A stretch of DNA of 60,000 bases from Owenia fusiformis (Eukaryota > Annelida > Polychaeta > Sabellida > Oweniidae): positions 5,189,318 to 5,249,317 of the forward strand of contig CAIIXF020000012.1 of assembly GCA_903813345.2 (NCBI GenBank), in the 5' to 3' direction. The notes below the pieces were generated by a model that was not told the DNA's origin, ran no database searches, and saw only the letters and a list, made by a program, of their open reading frames with translations. Numbering within the stretch: the first letter of the stretch is position 1; every line of letters starts with the position of its first letter. Of this stretch, positions 1 to 11,426 are shown in pieces. Position numbers and translations under genes: made by a program.

Positions 1-564
1 AAAGAAAGGATGGAAGGGGTTGAAAATCAGGAAAACATTTCTGAAAAAACATGTGGGTGGGTTGTTTGCATCTACTCTGTCTCAAAGTCAAAATTATTTT
101 ATCATCTCTAGAAGTGATTTTCCTGGAGGTAAAACATTCGCCTAACATATGCACCTGTTTAAATCCCCAGGAAATGGCCGAAATCCAACATATGACTGTC
201 CAAAATCTGTTGCGCTAACTTCCCTCCTCCTTTATATATAATTTTTCAGATGGCACATGGGGGTCAGATGGGATGTACCCACAACCTCTGGGCTGTGATA
301 TCTTCACTGTGCTTAGTATGCCAGTGGCAAAGATCATTTTATGAAATCCATAACTCTGTTTGAGACTGACAAGAGGCAACTTATATAACATACACACAAA
401 ATAAAGAGGTTGTCGCATACAAATTCACATTCACACACACAAATGATCCACCTTAAACAAAAACCTGGTTGTATAAATCTATTAACAGGAAAGGGATAAG
501 CATTTGGCTAATTCTGCACGTTAACAATGTAGACCATGTGAGTTAGAATACACATTTTATTCAC
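1..564. other. Intron sequence, nothing recognised
   Basis: This should be intron downstream of the last P450 exon copy. I see no exon resembling the next CYP4 coding segment. The gaps 713-1304, 1453-2494 and 2643-3583 between the copies are also AT-rich, with no further exon found. Confidence 0.4.
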
Positions 565-712
565 CTGAAGTTTTTAGGATCATCTTAATGGTTGATGGGT
601 GGAAAAATACAATAACTGGGTGGAAAGGTCCAATCCAGAAGAACCCAGCAAGAGGGTTCCCTTTGCAACCAACTCTTTGTACAGTCAGGCCTTGTTCTGT
701 GGGACCGGGGTA
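565..712 (-). CDS. P450 exon 2, variant a (148 nt)
   Basis: The exon encodes 49 residues plus one base. It starts YPGPTEQGL and ends HPSTIKMILKTS. The acceptor reads TTTTAG|TAC and the donor TCAG|GTGAAT. The block matches the part of CYP4F proteins between the proline hinge and helix B (beta 1-1, beta 1-2), near the substrate access channel. It differs from variant d at about 11 of 49 residues. It is the last copy in transcription order; the following exon is outside the window. Confidence 0.8.
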
Positions 713-1304
713 CTAAAATATAAATCAAAATGGGCCTAGTTTGCTGAACCTATGGTACTTAAGATTACTCAGTGTACCTGCAGGTTCAGTGGAACAAGGG
801 AATTTAAAAAGTACCTGGGAGTTTCTTAACTGGTATGCTTCAATGGGCCCGGAATACTATAGCAAAAAATACAATATGCCTATTTCAGCTGGGTACTTAT
901 TCCTACGCAAGCATTGATTTCATTTCATCAGAAGTATTCAATTTGCCAGAAGACACTTAAAGATCTACAAATATTAACATGTTTTTTTTATTGGGTTTGG
1001 CTAAAATAGTCAAGTCTTGTAGAAACGCTTTTCCTAAAACATAACCAGAATTGTTTTGGTCAGATTCCAAAGCTTGGTGTAAAATAATTATGACAAAATG
1101 AAACTGTATCAGTCTTTGGCATATTTTCTTTTGAATGATTTTTTGAATTTATACATATCAAGTTTTAAATATGCATGACCCCTCCCCCCCCCCTAATTGG
1201 TAATGAAGAGGAAAGCTTAATAAAACACCTGAGAAAAACATTCTAGGACCAGGTCATAAGCATCTAAATATAGTTATAGTTACATTTATAAATACTTTAG
1301 AGAC

Positions 1305-1452
1305 CTGATGTTCGTAAGATGAACTTTATGTTGGTTGGGTGCTTTAGATATAAACAAGGGTGAACTGGACCCATCATGACATAGTTAAAGAGTGGGAATA
1401 TGTTGAGAACACTGCGCGTCATTGCAAGACCCCATTCATCAGGACCAGGATA
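1305..1452 (-). CDS. P450 exon 2, variant b (148 nt)
   Basis: Same length and phase as the other copies. It starts YPGPDEWGLAMTR and ends HPTNIKFILRTS. The acceptor reads CATTTCAG|TAT. The donor GTCTCT is weak, the poorest of the set. This is the most divergent open copy: GPVHPCLYLKHP replaces the GPFHPVIxFFHP found in variants a and d. No stop codon interrupts it. Confidence 0.78.
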
Positions 1453-2494
1453 CTGAAATGAAAGCCTAGTAATTATTATATGAGGATGTTATAACTTACC
1501 TACAAGGTTAGAATAGAATGAAGATTGATTATTCATTTGAAGAGATAATACATGCTATTTTTACATATTATTCAAAACACCTTATTAACAATTTTGACTT
1601 CATGGCTTTTTCTTGTTTCATTCATTTTGAAATATCATTCAAAAATACCAAGGCATTAAAATCTATTCAGGATTCGATTTAGGGTAATATCCAGTATAAG
1701 GTACACTTTTCCTACCAATGATTTGAAATGATCTCTTCCCTCACAATTGAGGCACTATTATCACAATCCAAAACCACAGAACCACCTAACAATACAGTCA
1801 AACATTACACTGGTTCTTGCAAATTCAAATACTCTGACATGGAAGAAAAAAATGTTCTTATTGTATGGATATCATACATGGAGATGTCATGATACATGGT
1901 GAGTCTAGTCTGAATGCTACACCCAATGACTCTAAAATGAATGATGATTATGGGTTGACATTCTGATGCTCATAGCATCTTTCTGTTTCATCTGAAACAT
2001 GCTCTGATATTATGGGGCATACTCTGTGATCTGAGCATGTCAGATGGGAAGAATTATAACTGTAAATAAGTGTGATAGTTATCATATAATCATTTACCTT
2101 AATCTCAATACATTACATAATAAGCATTGTATTTAACAGAAGATATAGTTACAGGCACAGGTACACAAGTTTGATGACCCCAATTAGATGAAATATGAGC
2201 TGGGATGAAAGATCTCAAACTCAATTTTCGGCTCTCCTAGATTGCCAAATCAAGCTCATTATATCATGGCATCTCAGGGCTGAGAAGAAATGAGATGTCA
2301 TGGTTTATCATGATGATGGGTTGATGGATACAGATCAACGATAGAAAAGACTGTAAATACCAAGACCTGCTCTGATAAAAACTGCATTAAAGGGATGGTT
2401 AGATAGAGTGTTAATACTAAAGCCATATTATACTAACAGGATCAATGACAACAAATGTGCTGAGATTTTTTTTTTATTGGCTTTGTGTATATAC

Positions 2495-2642
2495 CTGATG
2501 TTTTAAGAATAGTTTTGATGGAACTAGGGTGAAATAGTGCAATGACTGGATGGATGGCTCCAAACCAACCAAACCTTGTGACAGGAGTGTCCCTAAGTTG
2601 AGCACGTTGATATGCTAATCCATGTTCATTGGGGCCTGGGTA
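2495..2642 (-). CDS. P450 exon 2, variant c (148 nt)
   Basis: The exon reads YPGPNEHGLAYQR at the start and HPSSIKTILKTS at the end, with WFGAIHPVIALF in the middle. The acceptor is TTTATAG|TAC and the donor TCAG|GTATAT. It is fully open, in the same phase as exon 1 requires, and 148 nt long like its sisters. Confidence 0.8.
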
Positions 2643-3583
2643 CTATAAATAAAATAAATCAGGTGTGTCCATTATGAAGAGCTCGCAAAAAAAATAATCA
2701 AATGTGTGGCAAAAAGCATTATGCCTTATAATTTGAGGGTTGGTATAACTGATGGCCTTCTTGCATTCTGTATATGTACAATACATTGGAGCTCCAACAG
2801 TTTCAATTTTTTCTGGTTTGGTTCAGAGGGTTTCCCTTTTGAGTTCTATATCGGTTCCATTTTTTCTGTTTTTGTCGCACTATATTATAATAAATTACAT
2901 AACATGTGTTCATTCTAACTTGTCAGTAAATTTCTTTTTTTTACACACATGTTTCTCATATGTGTATTGGTTTTACTTTTTCCCACAAAAGGTACACCAT
3001 TTAAGGCATGACTTTGGAGCGTCAATTATGCAAAAAGTCTTCACTCACTTGGACAGTATTCATTTTATATGTCCCTTTACAGATTTTGCATACTAATCAT
3101 GAATGGCAATTAAATCAGAATTATAATTCCATGAAAAAAAAACCACAGTTTTCAAACTAAGTCAACCAAGGCCTAAGAACTGTGTAATACCACGGTTTTA
3201 GTGCACCATCAATTGGAGCAGTACTATACATGAAGGTATCCAAGAGCTCCTTGTATCTAATATCAGCCCCTTATCTCCCTTTATTAAGAAGGAAACTGAA
3301 CTATTGTTAGTTAGTATAAAAATAATTATTATCGAGTCTTTATTCATTTTTAAATCTCACATGGCAAGATCTGGAATAACAAAACAACAGAACTAGCTCA
3401 AAAGTCTTGGAAATGAGACTGCAATATAGAAGGAAGGAGATATAATATGGTCAATCAAATTCATTGAATTGCTTGGGAGATTGCCTAACTAAAGCCAGAG
3501 TGTAACCTATAACAGATAATTGTAAATGCCAAGCATATCTGAAAACTACAGTACCATGTGGATCTGCCACACATTTTATTCAC

Positions 3584-3731
3584 CTGAGGTCTTCAGAATC
3601 CTTTTAATAGTTGAAGGATGGAAAAAGAATATAACTGGATGGAATGGTCCAATCCAAGTGTATCTTGCTAAAGGTGATCCTTTCACACCAACTCTTTGTA
3701 TACTTAGGCCTAGTTCATTGGGTCCAGGGTA
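3584..3731 (-). CDS. P450 exon 2, variant d (148 nt)
   Basis: The exon reads YPGPNELGLSIQR at the start and HPSTIKRILKTS at the end. The acceptor is CTGTTTTAG|TAC and the donor TCAG|GTGAAT. It is the closest relative of variant a. Immediately upstream in transcription (3732-3970) are repeats that duplicate its acceptor and first bases. An overlapping open frame on the plus strand is a shadow of this exon. Confidence 0.8.
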
Positions 3732-3970
3732 CTAAAACAGAAGCCATAATCAACCTTAGTTCAATGTGTTCAGGGTACACGGGGTTCAGGGGGACAGAAA
3801 TCATGATATGGAAAACAAGGTCAAGTGTTCCCAGGGTACTAAAATAAAAGTCACAATCTGCCTTGTTCAGTTTGCCCAGGGTACTAAAACATTAGTCCCA
3901 TTATTCCTCATTTAGTGAGTCTATGATATTAAAGCAAGTCGCAATGTGCCATGTTCTGTGAGCCCATGTA
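3715..3970 (-). repeat. Repeated acceptor-like segments next to P450 exon d
   Basis: Roughly 50-bp degenerate repeats each contain the plus-strand string cagggtactaaaa, which on the coding strand reads TTTTAGTACCCTG, the acceptor plus first codons of exons a and d. Copies stand near 3724, 3834 and 3879, with a weaker one near 3960. Similar but weaker segments flank exon a at 713-800. They may be duplicated exon edges or decoy splice sites. Confidence 0.5.
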
Positions 3971-4118
3971 CTCAAAGTGTAATCACCATTGTAATGTAAG
4001 ATAATATGATCGAGAGGAGAGGGTTGATGACAAGGAACTTCTACTTTAAAATCTCTACAATTATTTGTTTTCATTTGTCTAGTTTGAGTATGGGCCTTCT
4101 TATTTCATGAGGGTAAAT

Positions 4119-4385
4119 TAATCAGGATAGAGAAGATTTTCACCAGGGCATATCATTTAGGGTAGAGAGGATTTCCGACAGGGCAAATTATTTAGGTGGA
4201 AAAGATTTTCACAGGGACAAATCATTCAGGGCTGAGAAGATTTCCAACAGGGCAAATCATTCAGGGTAGAAAGATTATCACCAGGGCAAATCATTTAGGG
4301 TAGAGAGGATTTCCGACAGGGCAATTCATTTAGGTGGAAAATATTTTCACTGGGCAATCATTCAGGGTAGAGAAGATTTTCATTT
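4119..4385. repeat. Minisatellite, ~36-bp unit, in the P450 exon array
   Basis: About seven degenerate units of the type 'agggtagagaggatttcc / gacagggcaaatcattt' lie head to tail between exon copies e and d. Confidence 0.8.
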
Positions 4386-4738
4386 ATGCCTGTACAATGT
4401 CCAGCCGATGTTGAAAAATATTAATTGGCCAGCACCCATACAATGATTCGGGGCTTGTGTGAGCTAGGCATAAGCACTATCAACTTAAATATTGCCTGTG
4501 CTTGGGTAAAGGAGTCAATCTTACAATCTACAATGGTTTTTCATTCAAGGCCAGTTTTAATACCCAGGGTTTACTACTGCATTTTATTCACTAAAAGGTT
4601 ACAGACTACTTCTACTTGGGGTTTACTTCTATGTTTTATTTCAAGGTAAGTTTCGTACTTGAGGGTTTTCAAAATGTGCTATATTGAATGTAAGGTGTTG
4701 TGTAAGATATTTGGGATTACAATTTTGCATTTTAGTAC

Positions 4739-4886
4739 CTGAGGTCTTCAAAATGTGTTTAAGGTAGTTAGGGTGACTAAATGCTATGACTGGGTAATAT
4801 GAACCAAACCATATTGAGTTGGCCTGTGACATATCCCACATGACATAGCGCAAGAATGTCATCCCAGCCTCATCAGGCCCAGGAAA
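4739..4886 (-). CDS. P450 exon 2, variant e (148 nt)
   Basis: The exon reads FPGPDEAGMTFLRYVMWDM at the start and HPNYLKHILKTS at the end, with WFGSYYPVIAFS in the middle. The acceptor is TTTATACAG|TTT and the donor TCAG|GTACTA. It is the first intact copy after exon 1, about 2.8 kb downstream of it. Confidence 0.8.
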
Positions 4887-6665
4887 CTGTATAAACAAAA
4901 TTGCAAATAAAAATTAACCAATAAATAAATGGCAAAATAAAATACAAGTTTGTGTAGTACAGCTGGGTGCATAATTTGAAAACAACAAATTGTCACATAA
5001 AGCTGAATAAATAAATCACAAACAATGAAGTAACCAATAAAGAAGTGGCAAAATAAAATACAACTTCATATAGTATGTATAATTGAGACAAAAGATAGTA
5101 ACATGTAAAATGTCACCACCTGCCATTTGTTACAGATACCAACCGCCAAATTCCAAACACCAACCACCAAACACTAAATAAAAAATTGCAGAATATTACA
5201 AAATGTCACCACTTTTGGTGGCGACATAAAAACAACAACTTAGCTTGTTAATTGGCAACATCAAATAATGAAACCTGTGAAAGAAAATAAATATCAATCA
5301 AAGGTGCAATAAACACTTAAGACGAGTTGACAATAATGTCACAATTTTACAATATATGTTTTGCTCAGAGTCAGAACATTATGTGCCATGCCTATTTTCA
5401 AAATAGTTCAACTATTTATTTCATGACAATACTTTGATTTTCAATTAAATGAATTTGGAATTTCCTGCTTCTAAAAGCTTCAATAACTTCATCTAAATTG
5501 GTCACATAATTCCCTCCATCAATAGTAAGCATCTGGATACTTGATGAAATAATTGCTTCCAACATGTACCCTACTGAAGACGAAGCTCTCTTTTAAGAAG
5601 GATTAGTCAACTGAATGCAAAGGGTATCCAACATGTTACTCTCTCTCTATTCTTCCTGTCATCCAAAGTATGTTCAATTTACTATAAAGACATTGCCAAA
5701 TAATGAAGATGACTAGCACATGTATCTACTTCAAAATACACAACTTTATCAGTGTCTATATGTACTCTCGTAATATTTGGTGTCAAAAGTTTAAGGATAT
5801 TTCAGGTATAGCAAATGACCAAATGCCAAAATTCCTGGATAACATTACAGAGGATGAATGTAATACCTTCCTCATTGGGGCCTGGGAACTGGACAATTCA
5901 TATTGTATGAAAAACCATTACATTTGTGCATGATCAAAAATACCTACCATCTTTAAACTCTAGAATGTATGGAGCAACAATACACAGTCACAACATTTGG
6001 GCAATTTCGATCTAAGTAAAAAATTAGGTTTTAAAATGTTCAAACCAAATTGAATTAACATGATGTTAAACATCACACATCATATACTTATGCAGTTGGC
6101 AAAAAAGTGGCAATAAAAAATGGTTATTGGTACTTCTGCATGTTCAGAAATGTTAATTGCTTCTTTATTGAAGTTAATGTTATTTTCAGGTATACATAAC
6201 TAATTCTATTATGTGGGTTTTGAACAAATAGTGCAAAAAATATACTTTGATTATTAGTAAGGGTAAATAAATATTCTAAATATATCCAAAAAGGAGAAAA
6301 TTCAGTTACCTACATTTTTGTAATTAATTTAAAAAATAGGTCACTGAAATGTGGGAGGATTGGCTCCCAGGTTCCATATTTTCCAACAATGAAAATACTG
6401 AAATGTCGTTATTTTCTGAAATCAAAACCGACTATAAATTCAAATAAACAGTCTAAAAGATTCGAAACCGATATCAATGATCATTTCTTGTGAGTTTTGG
6501 AATTTTTCGTTCAGAAATAAGACCAAAATTCACGATTTAAATCTTGAAGTGAACAAAATGGCGGCTGTTTGAATTTGTATTTTATAATCACGACATGTCC
6601 ATATATGGCAAAAATATGTATGTTGCACTCTGGGAGGCATTCCTCCTTGGGACTCCAATAAAGCA
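4887..6665. other. P450 intron 1, AT-rich, only the decayed exon copy recognised
   Basis: Apart from the relic at 5741-5888 I find no coding signal on either strand. Short open frames lack splice sites and similarity. Confidence 0.4.
5741..5888 (-). pseudogene. Decayed sixth copy of P450 exon 2
   Basis: After an acceptor (TTGTCCAG|TTC) the frame reads FPGPNEEGITFI, clearly the start of the same exon. Similarity then fades, an in-frame TGA appears at codon 29, and no donor stands where a 148-nt exon would end. This is a relic of the array. A fragment resembling the exon end (LKYPL) survives shifted near 5800. Confidence 0.6.
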
Positions 6666-6756
6666 AAGTTCACACCAACGGCAACTTAACGCGGCGTGCA
6701 AAGCCACTTTGCACGTCCCATTAAAGTGCCATCAAAGGGCTGTTGGTGTAAACTTA
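6666..6756. mobile_element. 91-bp miniature inverted-repeat element
   Basis: The left end AAGTTCACACCAACGGC is matched in reverse by GCTGTTGGTGTAAACTT on the right. The ends resemble those of the 3.8-kb element at 20615-24413, so this looks like an internally deleted relative inserted in P450 intron 1. Confidence 0.65.
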
Positions 6757-7015
6757 GCTATGAGGAAGTCTTCAAAATTTCTGAACAAACCGAATTATCT
6801 TAAAATCAGTTAGTTAATATGTTGTACCCTCGAAAAAATCTTGAGAATCCTCACATTCATGTAAATCAATCTACACGTATGTCAAATTGTAAGTGCAAAT
6901 GTACTTGAAAAACTTCTCACAAAACAAAAAAATATACACAAACAGATGAGCATTACTGGCTACAATGACATGCCATCACTCATAATTAATGTGACATTTG
7001 TACACACTGTATATG

Positions 7016-7310
7016 CAGGCCTGTCAACTGTCCCGCAATTTGCGTATTTGTCACGCATTTGCTGAAGAATTTGAAGTCACGCCAGTTTTTTTTGCGTGAC
7101 AGAAAATGTCACGCAAAATACGCATTTTACCTGGTAATTGTCAAGCAAAAATGTTTCTGTAGAAATTTTTTCGAAATATGTTTACGATACGGTAAAAATA
7201 CGAACGCCGGAAAAAACCGAACGCAATTTGTTCGGATTTGTCACGCGAATCCCGTATGTGTCACGCATGTTCATTGGAAATTTTTCGTACCAAATTTTTC
7301 GACAGCCCTG
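7016..7310. mobile_element. 295-bp MITE with 6-bp target duplication
   Basis: The ends CAGGCCTGTC and GACAGCCCTG are imperfect inverted repeats. Both are flanked by TATATG (7010-7015 and 7311-7316). The interior repeats the word TGTCACGCA. It has no coding capacity; the open frames crossing it are accidental. Confidence 0.7.
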
Positions 7311-7648
7311 TATATGGTTCAGAATTTATCTGCGAATCCATACATCTAGTCATTTCTAAATGAACTTTGTATTTCTATACTTTATTCAATGTCAAAAACT
7401 AAGCTCCTTGAGATTAGGTTTTATTTATAAAAAAAAACACAAATACCTGACGAGTGACAGCAAATTAAGACTGAACCAATCAAATGAATCAAATCAAACA
7501 AGCCTTTAAGCTTAGCAATCCTCTTCACTCCAAAAATGATGTACAGGATGTACATGTAAAAGATATAATCTCTTTACAAGAAATTAAGATTGAACTTGAC
7601 TCGACTTTAATTGTTTTATAAATGTTACAATATAAATTGTTATCTTAC

Positions 7649-7813
7649 CAAATGTAAATGGCCCCAGAGCCAGTGTGGCGGCTCTCCCGGGAACTGCATC
7701 ACAGCCTTCCCTCTCTTTTTCACATCCTGCCAAAATTTCACGACGGTCCACAAAATGTAGAAAACCGGAGCGATCAGGCAGCTCCAAAGAAGCAGTGTCA
7801 ATGTAGCTGCCAT
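7649..7813 (-). CDS. Exon 1 of a CYP4-family cytochrome P450 gene (partial gene)
   Basis: This exon gives 55 codons in phase 0, from an ATG at 7813-7811 with G at -3 and G at +4, to a donor read as TTG|GTAAGA. Residues 4-25 form a hydrophobic signal anchor that would hold the enzyme in the endoplasmic reticulum membrane. A basic stretch (VKKRGK) follows, and then the proline hinge FPGEPPHWLWGHLHL. The hinge and the HWLxGHL pattern are typical of CYP4 enzymes, haem monooxygenases that mostly omega-hydroxylate fatty acids and eicosanoids. The haem-binding cysteine and helix I lie in later exons, expected beyond the left edge of the window, so catalytic competence cannot be judged. The next exons in transcription order are the 148-nt copies between 5888 and 565. 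No other first exon was found among them. A CYP4F-type enzyme is the best guess; the subfamily is inference. Confidence 0.85.
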
Positions 7814-8365
7814 TTCAACCTTTCTATCTACAGAATATTTGGTACGCTAGTCCTTTAGATAATGAACAGTAATGATTTTAGTCCAAAGTTCAAAAGAATT
7901 TACAACTTTTGTTGACTTCCGGTTTATTAGCACCACACGAAACAGAACAGATTCTGTTTATCGGTCCCCGGGATTTACATCTCGCATAGCCTATTATATA
8001 AATGAACAAGACAAGCTGTTTTGGCCTGAACGCATGTTCGAAGTTATCTTGTGCTAGAAGCAATTTATTAAAATATTAAAAAGGTATCAAATTTCGGCTT
8101 GCTAGGTTTCTTTAACACAGGGATATGGGGGTGGGGGACAGGCGATTTTTCTGCAAGAAAACTGCACAAAGAATGGGTATCGATATGGCGAACTTTTTGA
8201 ACACACGTTTACCAGTCATCAAAAATTTCTGAAAATCTTACAAATTGTCAATTTAATGGCCATCTTCTGAATAGTAACAATATAATTTGAAATAGATATA
8301 CATACGTTCATCTATATTGTTTTAAAAAACACAACAAACACTTGTTTTGTTCTTGGTATCATGTT

Positions 8366-8690
8366 TCCAGAGTGAAATGGAACATCTTTCCGAACCTCAT
8401 TGGAACAAAATGACATAAACACAATATGTTTAGGTCTCTCAATATTGTAATTGTAGGCTTACAAAGGAAATTTTGGTTGATTTTAAAAAAGTATCTTGTT
8501 AATGAAATAAAAGGTTTTTCTTGATTTTTATCTATTTTGGGGGGATTTTGTTTTAATTTTTTGAATACCTTTTTAAAATCAACCAAAAATCCTTTGTATA
8601 ACTTTAATATTGAGAGGTCTAAAAACATGCTATTTTGTTCCAACAAGGTTCGGAAAGACATTTTATTTCATTCTCAAGAATTGGTTGAAA
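8366..8690. repeat. Foldback repeat, arms ~125 bp
   Basis: The arm at about 8366-8490 is the imperfect reverse complement of the arm at about 8565-8690 (shared words such as ttttaaaatcaacc and ctttccgaacct in opposite orientation). Open frames on both strands here are mirror images of each other and not genes. Confidence 0.7.
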
Positions 8691-9012
8691 GGAGCAAAAA
8701 CAATTGCACTAAAAAAAACAAAAAATGTTAACAAAAACAGTTATATAAAATATTTCTAAATAATTTTCGCAATAAATTGTTGTCAATCAGTCAACATTAC
8801 ATAAAATACCATGTTTTTTTACAGAATGTTTTCAATGATTGGTTTAAGAGAAAAACATTGTTGAATTCAGTTCTCCATATCGATACCTATCCTTTGGAAG
8901 ATTTATTTTTTTCAAGAGAAAATTTACAACTGAATTGCCAAATGAATAGACGCAGTGCATGGCAAAATATGTTAGGGCATCTAGTATTTTTTTGACTGAT
9001 ATCCTTCTAAGA

Positions 9013-9583
9013 CATGAGATCTATTAAGAAAGACGCATCATCACCAACGTGCAAGTCAATGTTTTTGCTATTAATCGGGCAACAATGGTGTACACGACCT
9101 GTAATAAATAGGTATAAGGGACGTTATTATCACAATAGCTTACTAATGACATTGCTCACTTTTTAAAGTCAGTTTCTAAGCGTTATACAAAAAAATAATC
9201 GTAATAAATTAATATCGGATGGAGGGGGATTTATACATGTATGTCTTTACGATGGAGCAAATTCACAAGAACTCGTTTATTTTTCAAAAAAAGTCAGTAC
9301 CCCAGTAAGAAACTGGATATTATATCTCTGGAGAATGAAAAATGGGAAAATTTAGAGTCATAAGAATAAATTCAAGTTGGATGTCTTATCATGTCCAGAG
9401 TGTATTTTTTGTATTACGCTTAGAAACTAGCTTTAAAAAGTGAGCAATGTCATTAGTATTGTGATAAAAACGTCCCTTATACCTATTTATTACAGGTCGT
9501 GTAGACCATTGTTGCCCGATTTATAGCAAAAACATTGACTTTTGCACGTTGGTGATGATGCGCCTTTCTTAATAGATCTCATA
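9013..9583. mobile_element. Inverted-repeat element, arms ~175 bp
   Basis: The left arm (9013 to about 9190) reappears reversed at about 9410-9583. Examples are agatctattaagaaag against ctttcttaatagatct, and the gacattgctcactttt block. Its central ~220 bp is unique and non-coding. Confidence 0.75.
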
Positions 9584-10010
9584 TACGATCACCGGGCGTG
9601 AATATGGGAGCTATAGGATGCTTCGATCAACCACATAGCTTGGCGTGATGTATGTGTATGAACTATGAACAGTACTTTTTTACAGTAAAACATATTAAAT
9701 ATTGTTAGTACCGAATGCGCTAGTGTATTGGAAGTTTTTATATCATTAGATATAAAATATCACAACGTTTAATCTGAGGTCAGCTGAAATATAAAAGAGA
9801 AAAACGTTGTCCAAAATAACTAGATTGGACAAATAGTTTTCAATCAAAATAAATTACAATTTTAGAAATAAGCCTCACTATGTTAATTTTCAACATTTTT
9901 GGCAAAATAAAGACTTACTTTTGAACTTTATGTAGTATATTCAATGGATTGATAAGTACTTCATCTTTCATTAGACATTACAAAACACTCATGTCAATGA
10001 AAGGGTGACA

Positions 10011-10657
10011 GGTCATCTCAACCCCGAGTCAACTCAACCCAGTAAAACTAAGCCCCAAGTCAACTCAACCCTGTAAAACTCGTCCCATTTCTGCAATGCA
10101 TTTGGTTCTCTACAGAGTTCATTTATTTCAATGATCTAGCATCTTGCATATTTTAAACGATATTTGACAGACATTTAAACATCTTTTAAAATCAAATTAC
10201 AGGAAACTACAATGTTGGCAAATAACAATGTTTTTTACAATGTAATGTATTAACAAAATCATGATCAATAGTGTCAACATGAAAGGCATTACAACAAAAC
10301 AAACTCAGTTATTCAATCAAAATAAATGACATGTGGAATACGATTAAATCACTCTTAAGTCCCTAAAATAACCCCTTGGGTATCCTTTCTAATTCTGTTA
10401 GTCCCACATATTAATCCATTAGGACTTTGTTGACAGTTTGGAGCTTTGGAGATCACACTCAATATTATTATTCAAGGCAGGTCTTAGCATTAAAATAAAA
10501 AATTGACACAAAATTATGAAAAAAATTGTTCAACAAACGTTTATATTACATGGAATATTCTGTACGTGCTAAAGAATATAGGGGTTGAGTTTTACAGGGG
10601 TTGAGTTGACTTGGTTTGAGTTTTACTGGGGTTGAGTTGACTTGGGGTTGAAATGAC
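10011..10657. mobile_element. MITE with ~29-bp inverted ends
   Basis: The left end GTCATCTCAACCCCGAGTCA is mirrored by the right end TGACTTGGGGTTGAAATGAC. A second subterminal copy of the GTCAACTCAACCC word lies inside each end (10056-10082 and about 10583-10620). There is no coding region inside. Confidence 0.75.
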
Positions 10658-11231
10658 TAGAAATGACCAGGAACTTGAGGAAACAATGAAAGATGGCGAA
10701 GTTGTTTGTATCACAATATTCATTCATTTTTGTCGCCATCTTTTAATTCAAGAGCTATTTAAAATATGCACTTTGTCAAATTTGGGCGTGCATCTAACTA
10801 AGAATCTTTTAACTCCAAATGCTGTTTTCTATGTGAGTTATTTCTTTATCGTTCGATATTAATGCAAATCAAGGTTTGCATCATATTTGATTGAGCGTGT
10901 AAATAACCTGTTTTAATGATTATTTTATCTCTTTTCCTTCTAAAGTAAGCATAGTGGGCCTTTAAGCGTACATATTAAAATGAGTTTTGTTTTGTAGACC
11001 TTTGCAACCCGTCTGAATGCGGAACTTTAAAAATGCACATGTAGCATTAATCACATTTAATGGTTCAATACCTATCAACAAAAAAATTATAGTTTTTTTG
11101 CTGTGTTTTGTAGTTTTTTCTTGTAAATTAAACGAACTGCGCATCGTAATTCATACTTGAAACAAAAACGAGTTAAGCTTTAAATTGTAACATCTGAGAT
11201 TTGGAATTGAGAAAATTAACAATAAGGGAAT

Positions 11232-11426
11232 ATGGAATTCCATCTAGTGACCTCTGTCGGAATCAATACAACAAACGAGTCTGATCAGAGTTTTCAATGG
11301 ACTTACCCTCCTTATGTGGAACAATCCCCCGGAAAGTTTGCAGTTTTCATATTTTTTGCAGTAACATTTTCAGTATTGGGAGTATTTGGAAACCTTCTTG
11401 CAATAATTTCAGTTGCACGAGAGAAG
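11232..11426 (+). CDS. GPCR exon 1 (65 codons, helix 1)
   Basis: Open from ATG to donor GAGAAG|GTAAGC, phase 0. It holds the extracellular N-terminus and helix 1 with GNLLAIISV. Confidence 0.9.

Noticed and set aside
3526-3847. Two plus-strand frames of 67-69 codons
   Set aside because: They run opposite the P450 exon d, whose splice sites and similarity are on the minus strand.
4119-4385. Possible CRISPR-like array
   Set aside because: The units are degenerate and have no distinct spacers, and the DNA is from an animal; it is a minisatellite.
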